This document shows, in pieces, positions 6,572-13,195 of a stretch of 13,780 nt of DNA (position 1 is its first letter; every line of letters begins with the position of its first letter). Under the pieces are notes generated by a model. That model saw nothing but the letters and a program-made list of their open reading frames with translations. It searched no databases and was not told the origin of the DNA. The translations under genes and the position numbers were made by a program. Source of the DNA: an uncultured Clostridia bacterium. GTDB lineage: Bacteria > Bacillota > Clostridia > Oscillospirales > CAG-382. The DNA lies in contig CANQVQ010000044.1 of assembly GCA_947627335.1 (NCBI GenBank), positions 1-13,780 on the forward strand, given 5' to 3'.

Positions 6572-6611
6572 GAAAGATTTCTCCCTTCCGATTTGGATTG
6601 GTTCTATGCGA

Positions 6612-6640
6612 ATTATAGCATGACGGGGAAGGAATGTCAA
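6612..6640 (-). promoter_or_regulatory. Consensus promoter of the ThuA-like gene
   Basis: On the minus strand: -35 TTGACA (6640-6635), 17-bp spacer, -10 TATAAT (6617-6612). Perfect consensus, about 40 bp from the ATG. Confidence 0.92.
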
Positions 6641-6714
6641 CGTTTTTTGGGAGGTTTTTCGCAAAAAAATTCCGCGTCGGGACGTTCGGTTTTGGGGGCG
6701 GTCGCATAGAGAAA

Positions 6715-6736
6715 ACGGCGCGGTCGCCCGCGCCGT
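6715..6736 (-). terminator. Terminator after the small Rpn-tail gene
   Basis: A 9-bp perfect stem (ACGGCGCGG / CCGCGCCGT) with a GNRA-type GCGA loop on the minus strand is followed by TTTTC. It closes the 6749-7820 unit. Confidence 0.82.
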
Positions 6737-6748
6737 CTTCGGTTTGGT

Positions 6749-6967
6749 TCAGTCGTTTTTGCACGCCGCTTCGATCTCGCGGATGCGGTCGAGGGGAAGA
6801 TTCAACGCTTTCGCGATCTGTTCGTGGGAATAGCCCATGTTGAGCATATTTTTTGCAATGTTTTCCACGGAACGTAATATGCCAATTGCATATCCGTATA
6901 TAAATCCAATCACATACCCGCGTGCGTAGGCTTCTTTGTACAGTTTTTCAACCGCTCTGCTCATCAT
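6749..6967 (-). CDS. Small protein equal to the C-terminal tail of Rpn-family proteins
   Basis: This 72-aa product starts MMSRAVEKLYKEAYARG and ends LDRIREIEAACKND. It aligns with the last ~65 residues of the upstream gene (CRAVEKLYNDGIKFG ... ERIREIEAECKGK), and two blocks of about 22 bp are identical in DNA: one at 6939-6960 versus 7162-7183, the other around 6765-6787 versus 7014-7035. It therefore looks like a tandem copy of the 3' end of the neighbour. It lacks the nuclease motifs. GGAAGA just upstream of the ATG could serve as SD, so it may be translated as an independent tail or helix-turn-helix-like module (GYSHEQIAKALNLP). Alternatively it is a decaying remnant. It lies 28 bp downstream of the Rpn stop in the same transcription unit and before a shared terminator. 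Confidence 0.6.
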   Translation of the reverse strand: MMSRAVEKLYKEAYARGYVIGFIYGYAIGILRSVENIAKNMLNMGYSHEQIAKALNLPLDRIREIEAACKND

Positions 6968-6995
6968 GTCTTCCGACCCCGTTTTTTCGTTCGGG

Positions 6996-7820
6996 TCATT
7001 TGCCCTTGCATTCCGCTTCGATCTCGCGGATGCGCTCCGGCGACAGGTCCGTTACCTGCTTGATTTGCTCATATGGCAAACCAATACCAAGCATTCTTTT
7101 CACGACTTCTTTTTTGTCGCGTTCAATGCCGCGTTCTTCGCCGAACTTGATGCCGTCGTTATACAGTTTTTCAACCGCTCTGCACATACTTTCCGTACCT
7201 CCTTCGGTTTCCTTGTAGTAGTGTACCCGTTTCGCGAGGACCGCATAGTGCATATCCTTCGCGGTTTTGCAGGAAAAATCCTGCATCAGCCTGCCGAGCG
7301 CCGTTTCTTCTCGTTTCTTCGCGTTTACATACAGGATATGCGCCCCGTCCCGGAACGGCTCGCCGGTTTCGGCGATCCTGCGCTCGATGTGGTAGAGCGG
7401 CAGATCGCCCTTCAGCACGTCGTTTTCCGTCACGAAGATCACATACGTTTCCGGCAGTTCGTCATACGGCTTGCCCGCGCCAAGGCTGTTCGCGTCGATC
7501 AGGCTGCTGTAATACCGTGCGCGCTTTGACGCGGCGCCGACGTCGCTTCGCTGGATCTCCACGTTGTACACCCGGTTCTCGCGGTCCGTCGCGTAGACGT
7601 CGAGGATCGCGGAATGCCCATAGAGATTTTTCAGCTCGTAATGCGATTTGACGCTTTGCACGGTCAGGTCGTCCCGTTCCAGAACGATATGCAGAAACAG
7701 CTCGACGCATTCCTTGTCCTGAAACACCGCTGCCATGAGTTCGTCGTCCAGCAGGGTGAAATTTTCGACGATCCGGCGGATCTGCTCCCGCTGCGACCCC
7801 GATTTCCCGTTCACGGTCAT
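6996..7820 (-). CDS. Rpn-family PD-(D/E)XK nuclease-family transposase
   Basis: The start is taken at ATG 7820-7818 (MTVNGKSGSQ), next to the purine-rich GGGGGGTG. The reading frame stays open far upstream, but that part is antisense to deoD and is not coding. The 274-aa product matches the PD-(D/E)XK nuclease family transposase group (Rpn/TIGR01784-like). ILDVYATDRENRVYNVEIQ holds the expected acidic residues: Asp74, then Glu88-x-Gln90. An ARYYSSLIDAN block follows (101-111). The C terminus (EKLYNDGIKFGEERG, LPYEQIKQVTDLSPERIREIEAE) is the typical Rpn tail. Members of this family act as DNA endonucleases that raise recombination or are linked to mobile DNA and phage defence. No inverted repeats of an insertion sequence flank it. 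Own consensus promoter; cotranscribed with 6749-6967. Confidence 0.88.
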   Translation of the reverse strand: MTVNGKSGSQREQIRRIVENFTLLDDELMAAVFQDKECVELFLHIVLERDDLTVQSVKSHYELKNLYGHSAILDVYATDRENRVYNVEIQRSDVGAASKRARYYSSLIDANSLGAGKPYDELPETYVIFVTENDVLKGDLPLYHIERRIAETGEPFRDGAHILYVNAKKREETALGRLMQDFSCKTAKDMHYAVLAKRVHYYKETEGGTESMCRAVEKLYNDGIKFGEERGIERDKKEVVKRMLGIGLPYEQIKQVTDLSPERIREIEAECKGK

Positions 7821-7851
7821 CACCCCCCGTTCGGATCTTCTTTTCAACTTT

Positions 7852-7880
7852 ATTATACGACAAAACGGGGTTTTTGTCAA
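7852..7880 (-). promoter_or_regulatory. Consensus promoter of the Rpn-family gene
   Basis: On the minus strand: -35 TTGACA (7880-7875), 17-bp spacer, -10 TATAAT (7857-7852). Divergent from the deoD promoter, with about 50 bp between the two -35 boxes. Confidence 0.92.
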
Positions 7881-7933
7881 TAGGGAAAACGCAAAATGCG
7901 ACGGGAGCGTCCGCTTTTTGCCCGAAAAACGGA

Positions 7934-7962
7934 TTGACAAACCGTCGGACGTGTGGTATACT
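7934..7962 (+). promoter_or_regulatory. Promoter of the purine nucleoside phosphorylase gene
   Basis: -35 TTGACA (7934-7939), 17-bp spacer, -10 TATACT (7957-7962), about 35 bp before the ATG at 7998. Confidence 0.9.
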
Positions 7963-7997
7963 ATCCTTGCAAAAAACGCAGGAAAGAAGGGGTTTCC

Positions 7998-8726
7998 ATG
8001 CCTACGCCGCACATCGCCGCGACGCCGGAACAGTTCGCGGGGACCGTCCTCATGCCCGGCGACCCGCTGCGGAGCCGTTTCCTCGCCGAACACTTCCTCG
8101 ACCGTCCCGTGCTGGTCAACGACATTCGGGGCGTGCAGGGGTATACCGGGTACTACCGGGGCGAGCCGGTCTCGGTCATGGCGAGCGGCATGGGGATGCC
8201 GTCGATGGGCATTTACGCGTTCGAGCTGTTCCGGCATTTCGGGGTGGAAAACCTGCTTCGGGTCGGTTCGGCGGGCGCTTTGCAGGCGCAGGTGTCGCTG
8301 CGGGATGTGGTGCTGGCGATGGGGGCGTGCACGGATTCGGCGTTCGCGTCGCAGTACCGGCTGGACGGGTGCTTCGCGCCGATCGCGGATTACGGGCTGC
8401 TTTCGACCTGCGTTGCGACGGCGGAGACGCTCGGTCTGCCCTGTCGGGTCGGGAACGTGCTTTCCACCGACGCGTTCTACGCGGACGAGGAGGCGCCGAC
8501 GCCCGCGCAGACGCAGGCGGCGATGTGGGGGAAGATGGGCGTGCTGGCGGTCGAGATGGAAACGGCGGCGCTCTATATGACGGCCGCCCGTGCGGGCAAG
8601 CGTGCGCTTGCGCTGTTCACGGTGTCCGATCATCTGCTGACCGGCGAGCGGCTGGGCGCGGACGAGCGGCGGACGTCGTTTACCGATATGCTGCGGCTGG
8701 GGCTGGAGACCGCCGTGCGGATTTAG
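7998..8726 (+). CDS. deoD: Purine nucleoside phosphorylase, DeoD type
   Basis: This 242-aa protein starts at ATG 7998 with SD GAAAGAAGGGG; an earlier GTG at 7953 lies inside the promoter -10 region. It catalyses phosphorolysis of purine (deoxy)ribonucleosides to base plus (deoxy)ribose-1-phosphate in nucleoside salvage. Hallmarks of the hexameric DeoD family are all present: PHIAA at the N terminus (His5), VLMPGDPLR (17-25), SGMGMPSMGIY (63-73), RVGSAGAL (88-95, phosphate site), AVEMETAALY (184-193, ribose-binding Glu) and TVSDHL (208-213, catalytic Asp211). The length fits the E. coli enzyme (239 aa). No other deo genes are adjacent. It is divergent from the Rpn gene and followed by the hyd leader. 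Confidence 0.95.
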   Translation: MPTPHIAATPEQFAGTVLMPGDPLRSRFLAEHFLDRPVLVNDIRGVQGYTGYYRGEPVSVMASGMGMPSMGIYAFELFRHFGVENLLRVGSAGALQAQVSLRDVVLAMGACTDSAFASQYRLDGCFAPIADYGLLSTCVATAETLGLPCRVGNVLSTDAFYADEEAPTPAQTQAAMWGKMGVLAVEMETAALYMTAARAGKRALALFTVSDHLLTGERLGADERRTSFTDMLRLGLETAVRI

Positions 8727-8753
8727 AAATTTGCGGAAAATACGCGAAACCCC

Positions 8754-8782
8754 TTTACTTTTCGGGGAAACGCGTGTATACT
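8754..8782 (+). promoter_or_regulatory. Probable hyd operon promoter inside a symmetric dyad
   Basis: -10 TATACT (8777-8782); the best -35 is TTTACT (8754-8759) at 17 bp, weaker than the other promoters in this window. The -35 lies in the middle of an interrupted dyad: CGCGAAACCCC (8743-8753) against GGGGAAACGCG (8764-8774), where the CGCG and CCCC/GGGG arms pair and the AAA triplets are mirrored. A weak -35 plus an overlapping dyad suggests a regulated promoter. Confidence 0.6.
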
Positions 8783-8839
8783 ATAGGTGTTCCTGACGCA
8801 AAGAGCGTTCTGAAGCGGAAGGTGCGGAGAAGTTTTTGG

Positions 8840-8867
8840 AAAAAGCGGGTTTTCCCCGTGCTTTTTT
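8840..8867 (+). terminator. Terminator-like hairpin 1 in the hyd leader
   Basis: AAAAAGC (8840-8846) faces GCTTTTT (8860-8866), with inner GGG/CCC pairs and a small bulge; six T end at 8867. It may end the deoD transcript. Confidence 0.65.
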
Positions 8868-8896
8868 GCCGCGCCGGAAACGGACGCGGCTTTTTT
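8868..8896 (+). terminator. Strong intrinsic terminator 2 in the hyd leader
   Basis: GCCGCG-CCG (8868-8876) pairs with CGG-A-CGCGGC (8881-8890): nine pairs, one bulged A, GAAA tetraloop, then T6 (8891-8896). It stands only about 40 bp before the first hyd gene, so transcription from upstream must read through it. Confidence 0.85.
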
Positions 8897-8937
8897 CGCG
8901 GACGGACATACTGCATTACGGAAGGGAAGGGTGAACG

Positions 8938-9195
8938 GTGCAGACGAGGGTCGGCGTCATGAGCATCATCGTCGAGGACCGCGATTCGGTCGGGCGGCTC
9001 AACGAACTGCTGCACGAATACGGGGATTTCATCCTCGGGCGCATGGGTATCCCGTGCCGGGACAAGGGCATCCACATCATCAGCATCGCCTTTGACGCCC
9101 CGCAGGACCGCATTTCGGCGCTGGCGGGGCAGATCGGCAAGCTGCCCGGCGTGAGCGTAAAGACCGCCCTGTCGGGGGTGACCGGGAATGGGTGA
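8938..9195 (+). CDS. TM1266-family putative iron-only hydrogenase system regulator
   Basis: This 85-aa protein begins at GTG 8938 with a strong purine tract (GGAAGGGAAGG) upstream. The sequence MQTRVGVMSIIVEDRDSV, LNELLHEYGDFILGRMG, HIISIAFDAPQDRISALAG and LPGVSVKTAL matches the TM1266-like family: ACT/NikR-C-like ferredoxin-fold proteins that occur next to hydEFG and are annotated as putative [FeFe]-hydrogenase system regulators. There is no DNA-binding domain, so the mode of action (ligand sensor, RNA or protein partner) is unknown. It overlaps hydE by 8 bp, implying translational coupling. Confidence 0.88.
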   Translation: MQTRVGVMSIIVEDRDSVGRLNELLHEYGDFILGRMGIPCRDKGIHIISIAFDAPQDRISALAGQIGKLPGVSVKTALSGVTGNG

Positions 9196-10243
9196 CATTT
9201 CGGCAACGGTCGAAAAGCTGACGGCGGGGGAACGGCTGACCGAGGCGGAATTTCGGGAACTGCTGGTCGGGCGCGACGAAGCGACGGCGAAGGCGCTCGC
9301 GGAGCGTGCGGTCGAGGTGCGGAAGTCCATCTACGGCGACGCGGTCTTTACGCGGGGGCTGATCGAGATCGGGAACATCTGCCGCAACGACTGCTACTAC
9401 TGCGGCATCCGCCGGAGCAACGCAAACTGCGAACGCTACCGCCTGACCGACGAAGAAATTTTGTCCTGCGCAGACGAGGGGTACGGGCTGGGCTTTCGGA
9501 CGTTCGTCCTGCAGGGCGGGGAGGACGGGTACAACACCGACGAGCGGATGTGCGGTCTGCTGCGGGAATTGAAGAAGCGGCACCCGGACTGCGCCCTGAC
9601 GCTTTCGCTCGGCGAACGAAAGCGGGAGAGCTACCAGGCGATGTTTGACGCGGGGGCGGACCGCTACCTTCTGCGGCAGGAAACGGCGGACAGGACGCAT
9701 TACGGTCGCCTGCATCCGCCGGAGCTGTCGTTCGACAACCGCATGAAATGTCTGCGGGACCTGCGGGAGATCGGGTACCAGGTCGGGTGCGGATTCATGG
9801 TCGGTTCGCCGTTCCAGACGGAGGCGGAACTGGCGAAGGACCTGCTGTTCGTGCAGGAATTTCGCCCGGATATGTGCGGCATCGGACCGTTTATCCCGCA
9901 TCGGGACACCCCGTTCCGGGGGGAGAGCGCCGGGTCGGTCGAACTGACCTGCTTCCTGCTTTCGGTGATCCGGCTGCTCTATCCGCCGGTGCTGCTGCCC
10001 GCGACGACGGCGCTCGGGACGCTGCATCCGCGTGGGCGGGAGCTGGGCATCCTCGCCGGGGCGAACGTGGTCATGCCCAACCTGTCCCCGGTCTCGGTAC
10101 GGAAAAAATACGAGCTTTACGATAACAAGATCTGCACGGGCGAGGAAGCGGCGGAATGCCGCGGCTGCCTTGCGCGTCGCATGGAATCCATCGGCTACCG
10201 CCTGACGGTAGACCGGGGCGACATCAGAAAAGGAGAAAGGTGA
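9188..10243 (+). CDS. hydE: [FeFe]-hydrogenase H-cluster maturase HydE (radical SAM)
   Basis: This 351-aa protein starts at ATG 9188 inside the end of the preceding gene, with GGGGGTGA upstream. HydE is a radical SAM enzyme that processes the Fe(CO)2(CN)cysteine synthon from HydG on the way to the 2Fe subcluster. The SAM cluster motif is C65-RND-C69-YY-C72, within IEIGNICRNDCYYCGIRRSN. A second CX7CX2C motif (C316, C324, C327), found in only part of the family, is intact here. Other family signatures are FVLQGGED, YLLRQETAD, GCGFMVGSPFQT, GIGPFIPHRDTPF and GANVVMPNLSPVSVRKKYELYDNK. It lies 6 bp upstream of hydG in one operon. Confidence 0.96.
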   Translation: MGDISATVEKLTAGERLTEAEFRELLVGRDEATAKALAERAVEVRKSIYGDAVFTRGLIEIGNICRNDCYYCGIRRSNANCERYRLTDEEILSCADEGYGLGFRTFVLQGGEDGYNTDERMCGLLRELKKRHPDCALTLSLGERKRESYQAMFDAGADRYLLRQETADRTHYGRLHPPELSFDNRMKCLRDLREIGYQVGCGFMVGSPFQTEAELAKDLLFVQEFRPDMCGIGPFIPHRDTPFRGESAGSVELTCFLLSVIRLLYPPVLLPATTALGTLHPRGRELGILAGANVVMPNLSPVSVRKKYELYDNKICTGEEAAECRGCLARRMESIGYRLTVDRGDIRKGER

Positions 10244-10249
10244 ATCGCT

Positions 10250-11698
10250 ATGGCAATCTACGACCCGACCTCCCGGAAGGCGGAGGAATTCATCAACGAC
10301 GCGGAGATCCGCGAAACCCTCGCCTACGCGGAGGAAAACAAACGCAACCTCCCGCTGATCGACGCGATCCTCGAAAAGGCACGCCCGAAGAAGGGCGAAA
10401 CCGGGTACACCTGCGCCGGACTGACCCACCGCGAAGCGTCCGTGCTGCTGGCGTGCGACCTGCCGGAGAAAATTGAAGAGATCTACCGCATCGCCGAGGA
10501 GATCAAGCTGGCGTTCTACGGCAACCGCATCGTCATCTTCGCACCGCTCTACCTGTCGAACTACTGCGTCAACGGGTGCGTGTACTGCCCGTACCACATG
10601 AAAAACAAGCACATCCCCCGCCGCAAGCTGACGCAGGAGGAGGTCCGCAGGGAAGTCATCGCCCTGCAGGACATGGGGCATAAGCGGCTCGCCATCGAAG
10701 CGGGGGAGGACCCGGTCAACAACCCGATCGAGTACATTCTCGACTGCATCCGCACGATCTACGGCGTCCACCACAAGAACGGCGACATCCGCAGGGTCAA
10801 CGTCAATATCGCGGCGACGACCGTCGAGAACTACCGTCGGCTCAAGGAGGCGGGCATCGGGACGTATATCCTCTTCCAGGAGACCTATCACAAGGAGAGC
10901 TACCTCGCTCTGCACCCGACCGGACCGAAGCACGATTACGACTACCACACCGAGGCGATGGACCGTGCGATGGACGGCGGGATCGACGACGTGGGGTTGG
11001 GCGTACTGTTCGGGTTGGAGCGGTACGCGTATGAGTTCGCCGGTCTGCTGATGCACGCCGAACACCTCGAAGCCGTCCACGGCGTCGGACCGCACACCAT
11101 CAGCGTGCCCCGCGTCAAGCGTGCCGACGACATCGACCCGGACGCGTTCGACAACGGCATCGACGACGAGACGTTCGCCAAGATCACCGCCTGCATCCGC
11201 CTCGCCGTCCCGTACACCGGCATGATCATCTCCACCCGGGAGACGCAGGCGGTCCGCGAGAAGCTGCTGCGGTTGGGCATTTCGCAGGTCAGCGGCGGTT
11301 CGCGGACGTCCGTGGGCGGGTACGCCGAGGAGGAGCGCCCGCACGATACGGAGCAGTTCGACGTGTCCGACCAGCGGACGCTCGACGAGGTCGTCCGTTG
11401 GCTGATGGAGAACGGGCATATCCCGTCCTTCTGTACGGCGTGCTACCGCGAGGGGCGCACCGGCGACCGGTTCATGAGCCTGTGCAAGAGCGGGCAGATC
11501 CTCAATTGCTGCCACCCGAACGCGTTGATGACCCTCGCCGAGTATTTAGAGGACTACGCGTCGCCGGAAACCAAGGCGGTCGGGGATCGGCTTATCGAGC
11601 GGGAGCTGGAGCGGATCCCGAAGGAGAAGGTCCGCGAGATCGCACGGCGGAACATCGCGGAGATCCGGAACAATGGGAAAAGAGATTTTCGCTTTTGA
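10250..11698 (+). CDS. hydG: [FeFe]-hydrogenase H-cluster maturase HydG (tyrosine lyase)
   Basis: This 482-aa protein starts at ATG 10250, after the strong SD AAAGGAGAAAGG. HydG is a radical SAM lyase that cleaves tyrosine to p-cresol and dehydroglycine and converts the latter to the CO and CN ligands of the H-cluster. The SAM cluster motif C106-VNG-C110-VY-C113 (LSNYCVNGCVYCPYH) and the C-terminal auxiliary-cluster motif CX2CX22C (C395, C398, C421) are complete. Typical blocks are IAIEAGEDP-like LAIEAGEDPVNN, FQETYHKESY, HPTGPKHDYDYH, GIDDVGLGVLFGL and HTISVPRVKRA. Length is normal for the family. Followed by a 56-bp gap with a small hairpin, then hydF. Confidence 0.97.
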   Translation: MAIYDPTSRKAEEFINDAEIRETLAYAEENKRNLPLIDAILEKARPKKGETGYTCAGLTHREASVLLACDLPEKIEEIYRIAEEIKLAFYGNRIVIFAPLYLSNYCVNGCVYCPYHMKNKHIPRRKLTQEEVRREVIALQDMGHKRLAIEAGEDPVNNPIEYILDCIRTIYGVHHKNGDIRRVNVNIAATTVENYRRLKEAGIGTYILFQETYHKESYLALHPTGPKHDYDYHTEAMDRAMDGGIDDVGLGVLFGLERYAYEFAGLLMHAEHLEAVHGVGPHTISVPRVKRADDIDPDAFDNGIDDETFAKITACIRLAVPYTGMIISTRETQAVREKLLRLGISQVSGGSRTSVGGYAEEERPHDTEQFDVSDQRTLDEVVRWLMENGHIPSFCTACYREGRTGDRFMSLCKSGQILNCCHPNALMTLAEYLEDYASPETKAVGDRLIERELERIPKEKVREIARRNIAEIRNNGKRDFRF

Positions 11699-11716
11699 AA
11701 GTCCCTTTCGGGACTT
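11699..11716 (+). other. Intercistronic hairpin between hydG and hydF
   Basis: AAGTCCC-TTTC-GGGACTT, a 7-bp perfect stem starting at the base after the hydG stop. No T run follows, so it is more likely an RNA processing or stability element than a terminator. Confidence 0.5.
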
Positions 11717-11754
11717 GCAAAGCGTAGGAACGACGTCGGAAAGGGGAAGGAATT

Positions 11755-12942
11755 ATGAGTTTGCAGGAAACCGTTTCGGCGGAACGGGTGCATATCGGGT
11801 TTTTCGGGAAGCGCAACGCCGGGAAGTCCAGTCTGGTCAACGCCGTGACGGGGCAGGCGCTCTCGGTGGTCTCGCCGGTGCGCGGGACGACGACCGACCC
11901 GGTCAAAAAGGCGATGGAGCTGCTGCCGCTCGGGCCGGTGCTGATCATCGACACGCCCGGGCTGGACGACGAGGGGGAACTGGGCGAACTGCGGGTCCGC
12001 AAGGCGAAGCAGATGCTCGCGCAGACCGACCTCGCCGTGCTCGCCGTGGACGCGTGTGCGGGGCTTTCGCCGGAGGACGCGGAATTGCTCGCCCTCTTTC
12101 GGGAGCGTAAACTGCCGTATGTGGTCGCCTATAACAAGGCGGACCTGCTCGCGGAACGACCGCCGCTGCCGTCGGATGGGCTGTACGTCAGCGCACTGAC
12201 CGGAGAGGGCGTGCGGGAATTGAAGGAGCGGCTCGGCGGCTTCGCCAAGACGCTGGAAAACCCGAAAAAGCTGGTCGCCGACCTGCTTTCCCCGGGGGAT
12301 GTGACGGTGCTGGTCATTCCCATCGACGCCGCCGCGCCGAAGGGACGGCTGATCCTGCCGCAGCAGCAGGTCATGCGCGAACTGCTCGACGCGCACCTGC
12401 CGTTCGCCGCCTGCCAGGACACGGAACTGCGGGAAACGCTTTGTGCGCTTTCGCGTCCGCCGAAGCTGGTCGTGACGGATTCGCAGGCGTTCGGGAAGGT
12501 CGCGTCCGTCCTGCCGCCGGAACAGCTTTTGACGTCGTTTTCCATCCTGTTCGCCCGCTATAAAGGCGAGCTCGGACAGCTCGTCCGGGGCGCCGAGGCG
12601 CTCGCGGATCTGCGCGACGGCGACCGGGTGCTGATCGCCGAGGGGTGTACGCACCACCGCCAGTGCGGGGACATCGGGACGGTCAAACTGCCCGCGTGGA
12701 TCGAGGGGTATACCGGCGCGAAGCCGGTCTATACGTTTACGTCCGGCGGGGAGTTCCCGGAGGACCTTTCGCCGTTCTCGCTCGTGATCCACTGCGGGGC
12801 GTGTATGCTCAACGCCGCCGAGGTCGCGAGCCGCCTGCGCCGTGCGGCGGACGCCGGCGTGCCGGTGGTCAATTACGGCGTCGCCATCGCGAAGATGCAC
12901 GGGATTCTGGAGCGGAGTTTGCAGGTGTTTCGGCAAACGTAG
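11755..12942 (+). CDS. hydF: [FeFe]-hydrogenase H-cluster maturation GTPase HydF
   Basis: This 395-aa protein starts at ATG 11755 with SD GGAAAGGGGAAGGA. HydF is the scaffold and carrier on which the 2Fe subcluster is assembled and then handed to apo-hydrogenase. The N-terminal Era/TrmE-like GTPase domain shows G1 GKRNAGKS (18-25), G2 RGTTTDP (43-49), G3 DTPG (66-69), G4 NKAD (127-130) and G5 SAL (146-148). A dimerisation region follows. The C-terminal Fe-S domain has C298-T-H300 and H346-C347-GA-C350, the CxHx~45HCxxC pattern that binds the [4Fe-4S] cluster. All key residues are present, so the maturation set is probably functional. Last gene of the operon. Confidence 0.96.
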   Translation: MSLQETVSAERVHIGFFGKRNAGKSSLVNAVTGQALSVVSPVRGTTTDPVKKAMELLPLGPVLIIDTPGLDDEGELGELRVRKAKQMLAQTDLAVLAVDACAGLSPEDAELLALFRERKLPYVVAYNKADLLAERPPLPSDGLYVSALTGEGVRELKERLGGFAKTLENPKKLVADLLSPGDVTVLVIPIDAAAPKGRLILPQQQVMRELLDAHLPFAACQDTELRETLCALSRPPKLVVTDSQAFGKVASVLPPEQLLTSFSILFARYKGELGQLVRGAEALADLRDGDRVLIAEGCTHHRQCGDIGTVKLPAWIEGYTGAKPVYTFTSGGEFPEDLSPFSLVIHCGACMLNAAEVASRLRRAADAGVPVVNYGVAIAKMHGILERSLQVFRQT

Positions 12943-12963
12943 AGGAGACGAATAACGGAAGCA

Positions 12964-13018
12964 TTGGGGCTTTGCCCCAAACCCCATTCAAGAACCTTTT
13001 TGAAAAAAGTTTCTTGAA
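12964..13018 (+). terminator. Hairpin pair at the end of the hyd operon (possible terminator)
   Basis: First stem TTGGGGC-TTT-GCCCCAA (12964-12980). Second stem TTCAAGAA (12987-12994) with TTCTTGAA (13011-13018), extended inwards by CTTTTT/AAAAAG past a C-T mismatch. No clean T run follows on the plus strand, so termination is plausible but not certain. Confidence 0.45.
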
Positions 13019-13041
13019 AATCTTCAAAAACTTTTCGGTTT

Positions 13042-13104
13042 GGTGTCCAAAACGAAATCGCGAAGTCTACTGTCGTAGGCTTCGCGATTTTGTGGAATGG
13101 GGGC
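13042..13104. repeat. Palindromic unit A
   Basis: A long hairpin at 13052-13093 has its core AAATCGCGAAG (13055-13065) paired with CTTCGCGATTT (13080-13090), an inner CTAC/GTAG and a TGTC loop, about 19 pairs including wobbles. It is followed by GTGGAATGGGGGC (13092-13104), which recurs with one change in unit B 91 bp later. Confidence 0.75.
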
Positions 13105-13153
13105 TTGCATTTTGGCGTCCGCCGGATTTTTTCGGTAGACTGGGTTTCTATAT

Positions 13154-13195
13154 GGACACCAAAATCGACGACAGTCGATTTTGCGGAATGGGGGC
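13154..13195. repeat. Palindromic unit B
   Basis: The hairpin CAAAATCGAC-GACA-GTCGATTTTG (13160-13183) has a perfect 10-bp stem. It is preceded by GGACACC (the reverse complement of GGTGTCC before unit A) and followed by CGGAATGGGGGC. It shares its flanks with unit A but has a different stem core. Confidence 0.75.

Larger units (their letters stand above)
8789..8937 (+). promoter_or_regulatory. Long structured leader of the hyd operon (possible attenuator)
   Basis: About 150 nt separate the putative transcription start from the first start codon. A small hairpin GACGC-AAAGA-GCGTT (8795-8809) may be closed by TTCC/GGAA. GGTGCGG (8821-8827) can pair over 7 bp (one G-U) with CCGCGCC (8869-8875), the rising arm of the second terminator, and so could act as an antiterminator. 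I match it to no known riboswitch class. Alternatively it is a short terminated RNA, or simply the end of the deoD transcript. Confidence 0.45.

Noticed and set aside
6996..7820. Insertion sequence around the transposase-family gene
   Set aside because: No terminal inverted repeats or target duplications were seen; Rpn-family genes usually stand alone.
7953..7997. GTG start of deoD at 7953
   Set aside because: It overlaps the -10 box; the ATG at 7998 has a good SD and matches the DeoD N terminus (PHI).
7821..8633. Upstream extension of the Rpn-family frame by 271 codons
   Set aside because: It crosses the promoter of the gene and runs antisense to deoD; the family's proteins begin near the chosen ATG.
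8795..8803. GACGCAAAG resembling the core of the c-di-GMP-I riboswitch
   Set aside because: The other conserved parts of that class (upstream GCAAACC-like side and tetraloop receptor) are absent; probably chance.
9080..11515. 811-codon minus-strand frame opposite hydE and hydG (and similar long frames opposite hydF at 11554-12987)
   Set aside because: Radical SAM and GTPase motifs on the plus strand show which strand codes; the antisense products are Arg/Val/Asp-rich and unlike any protein.
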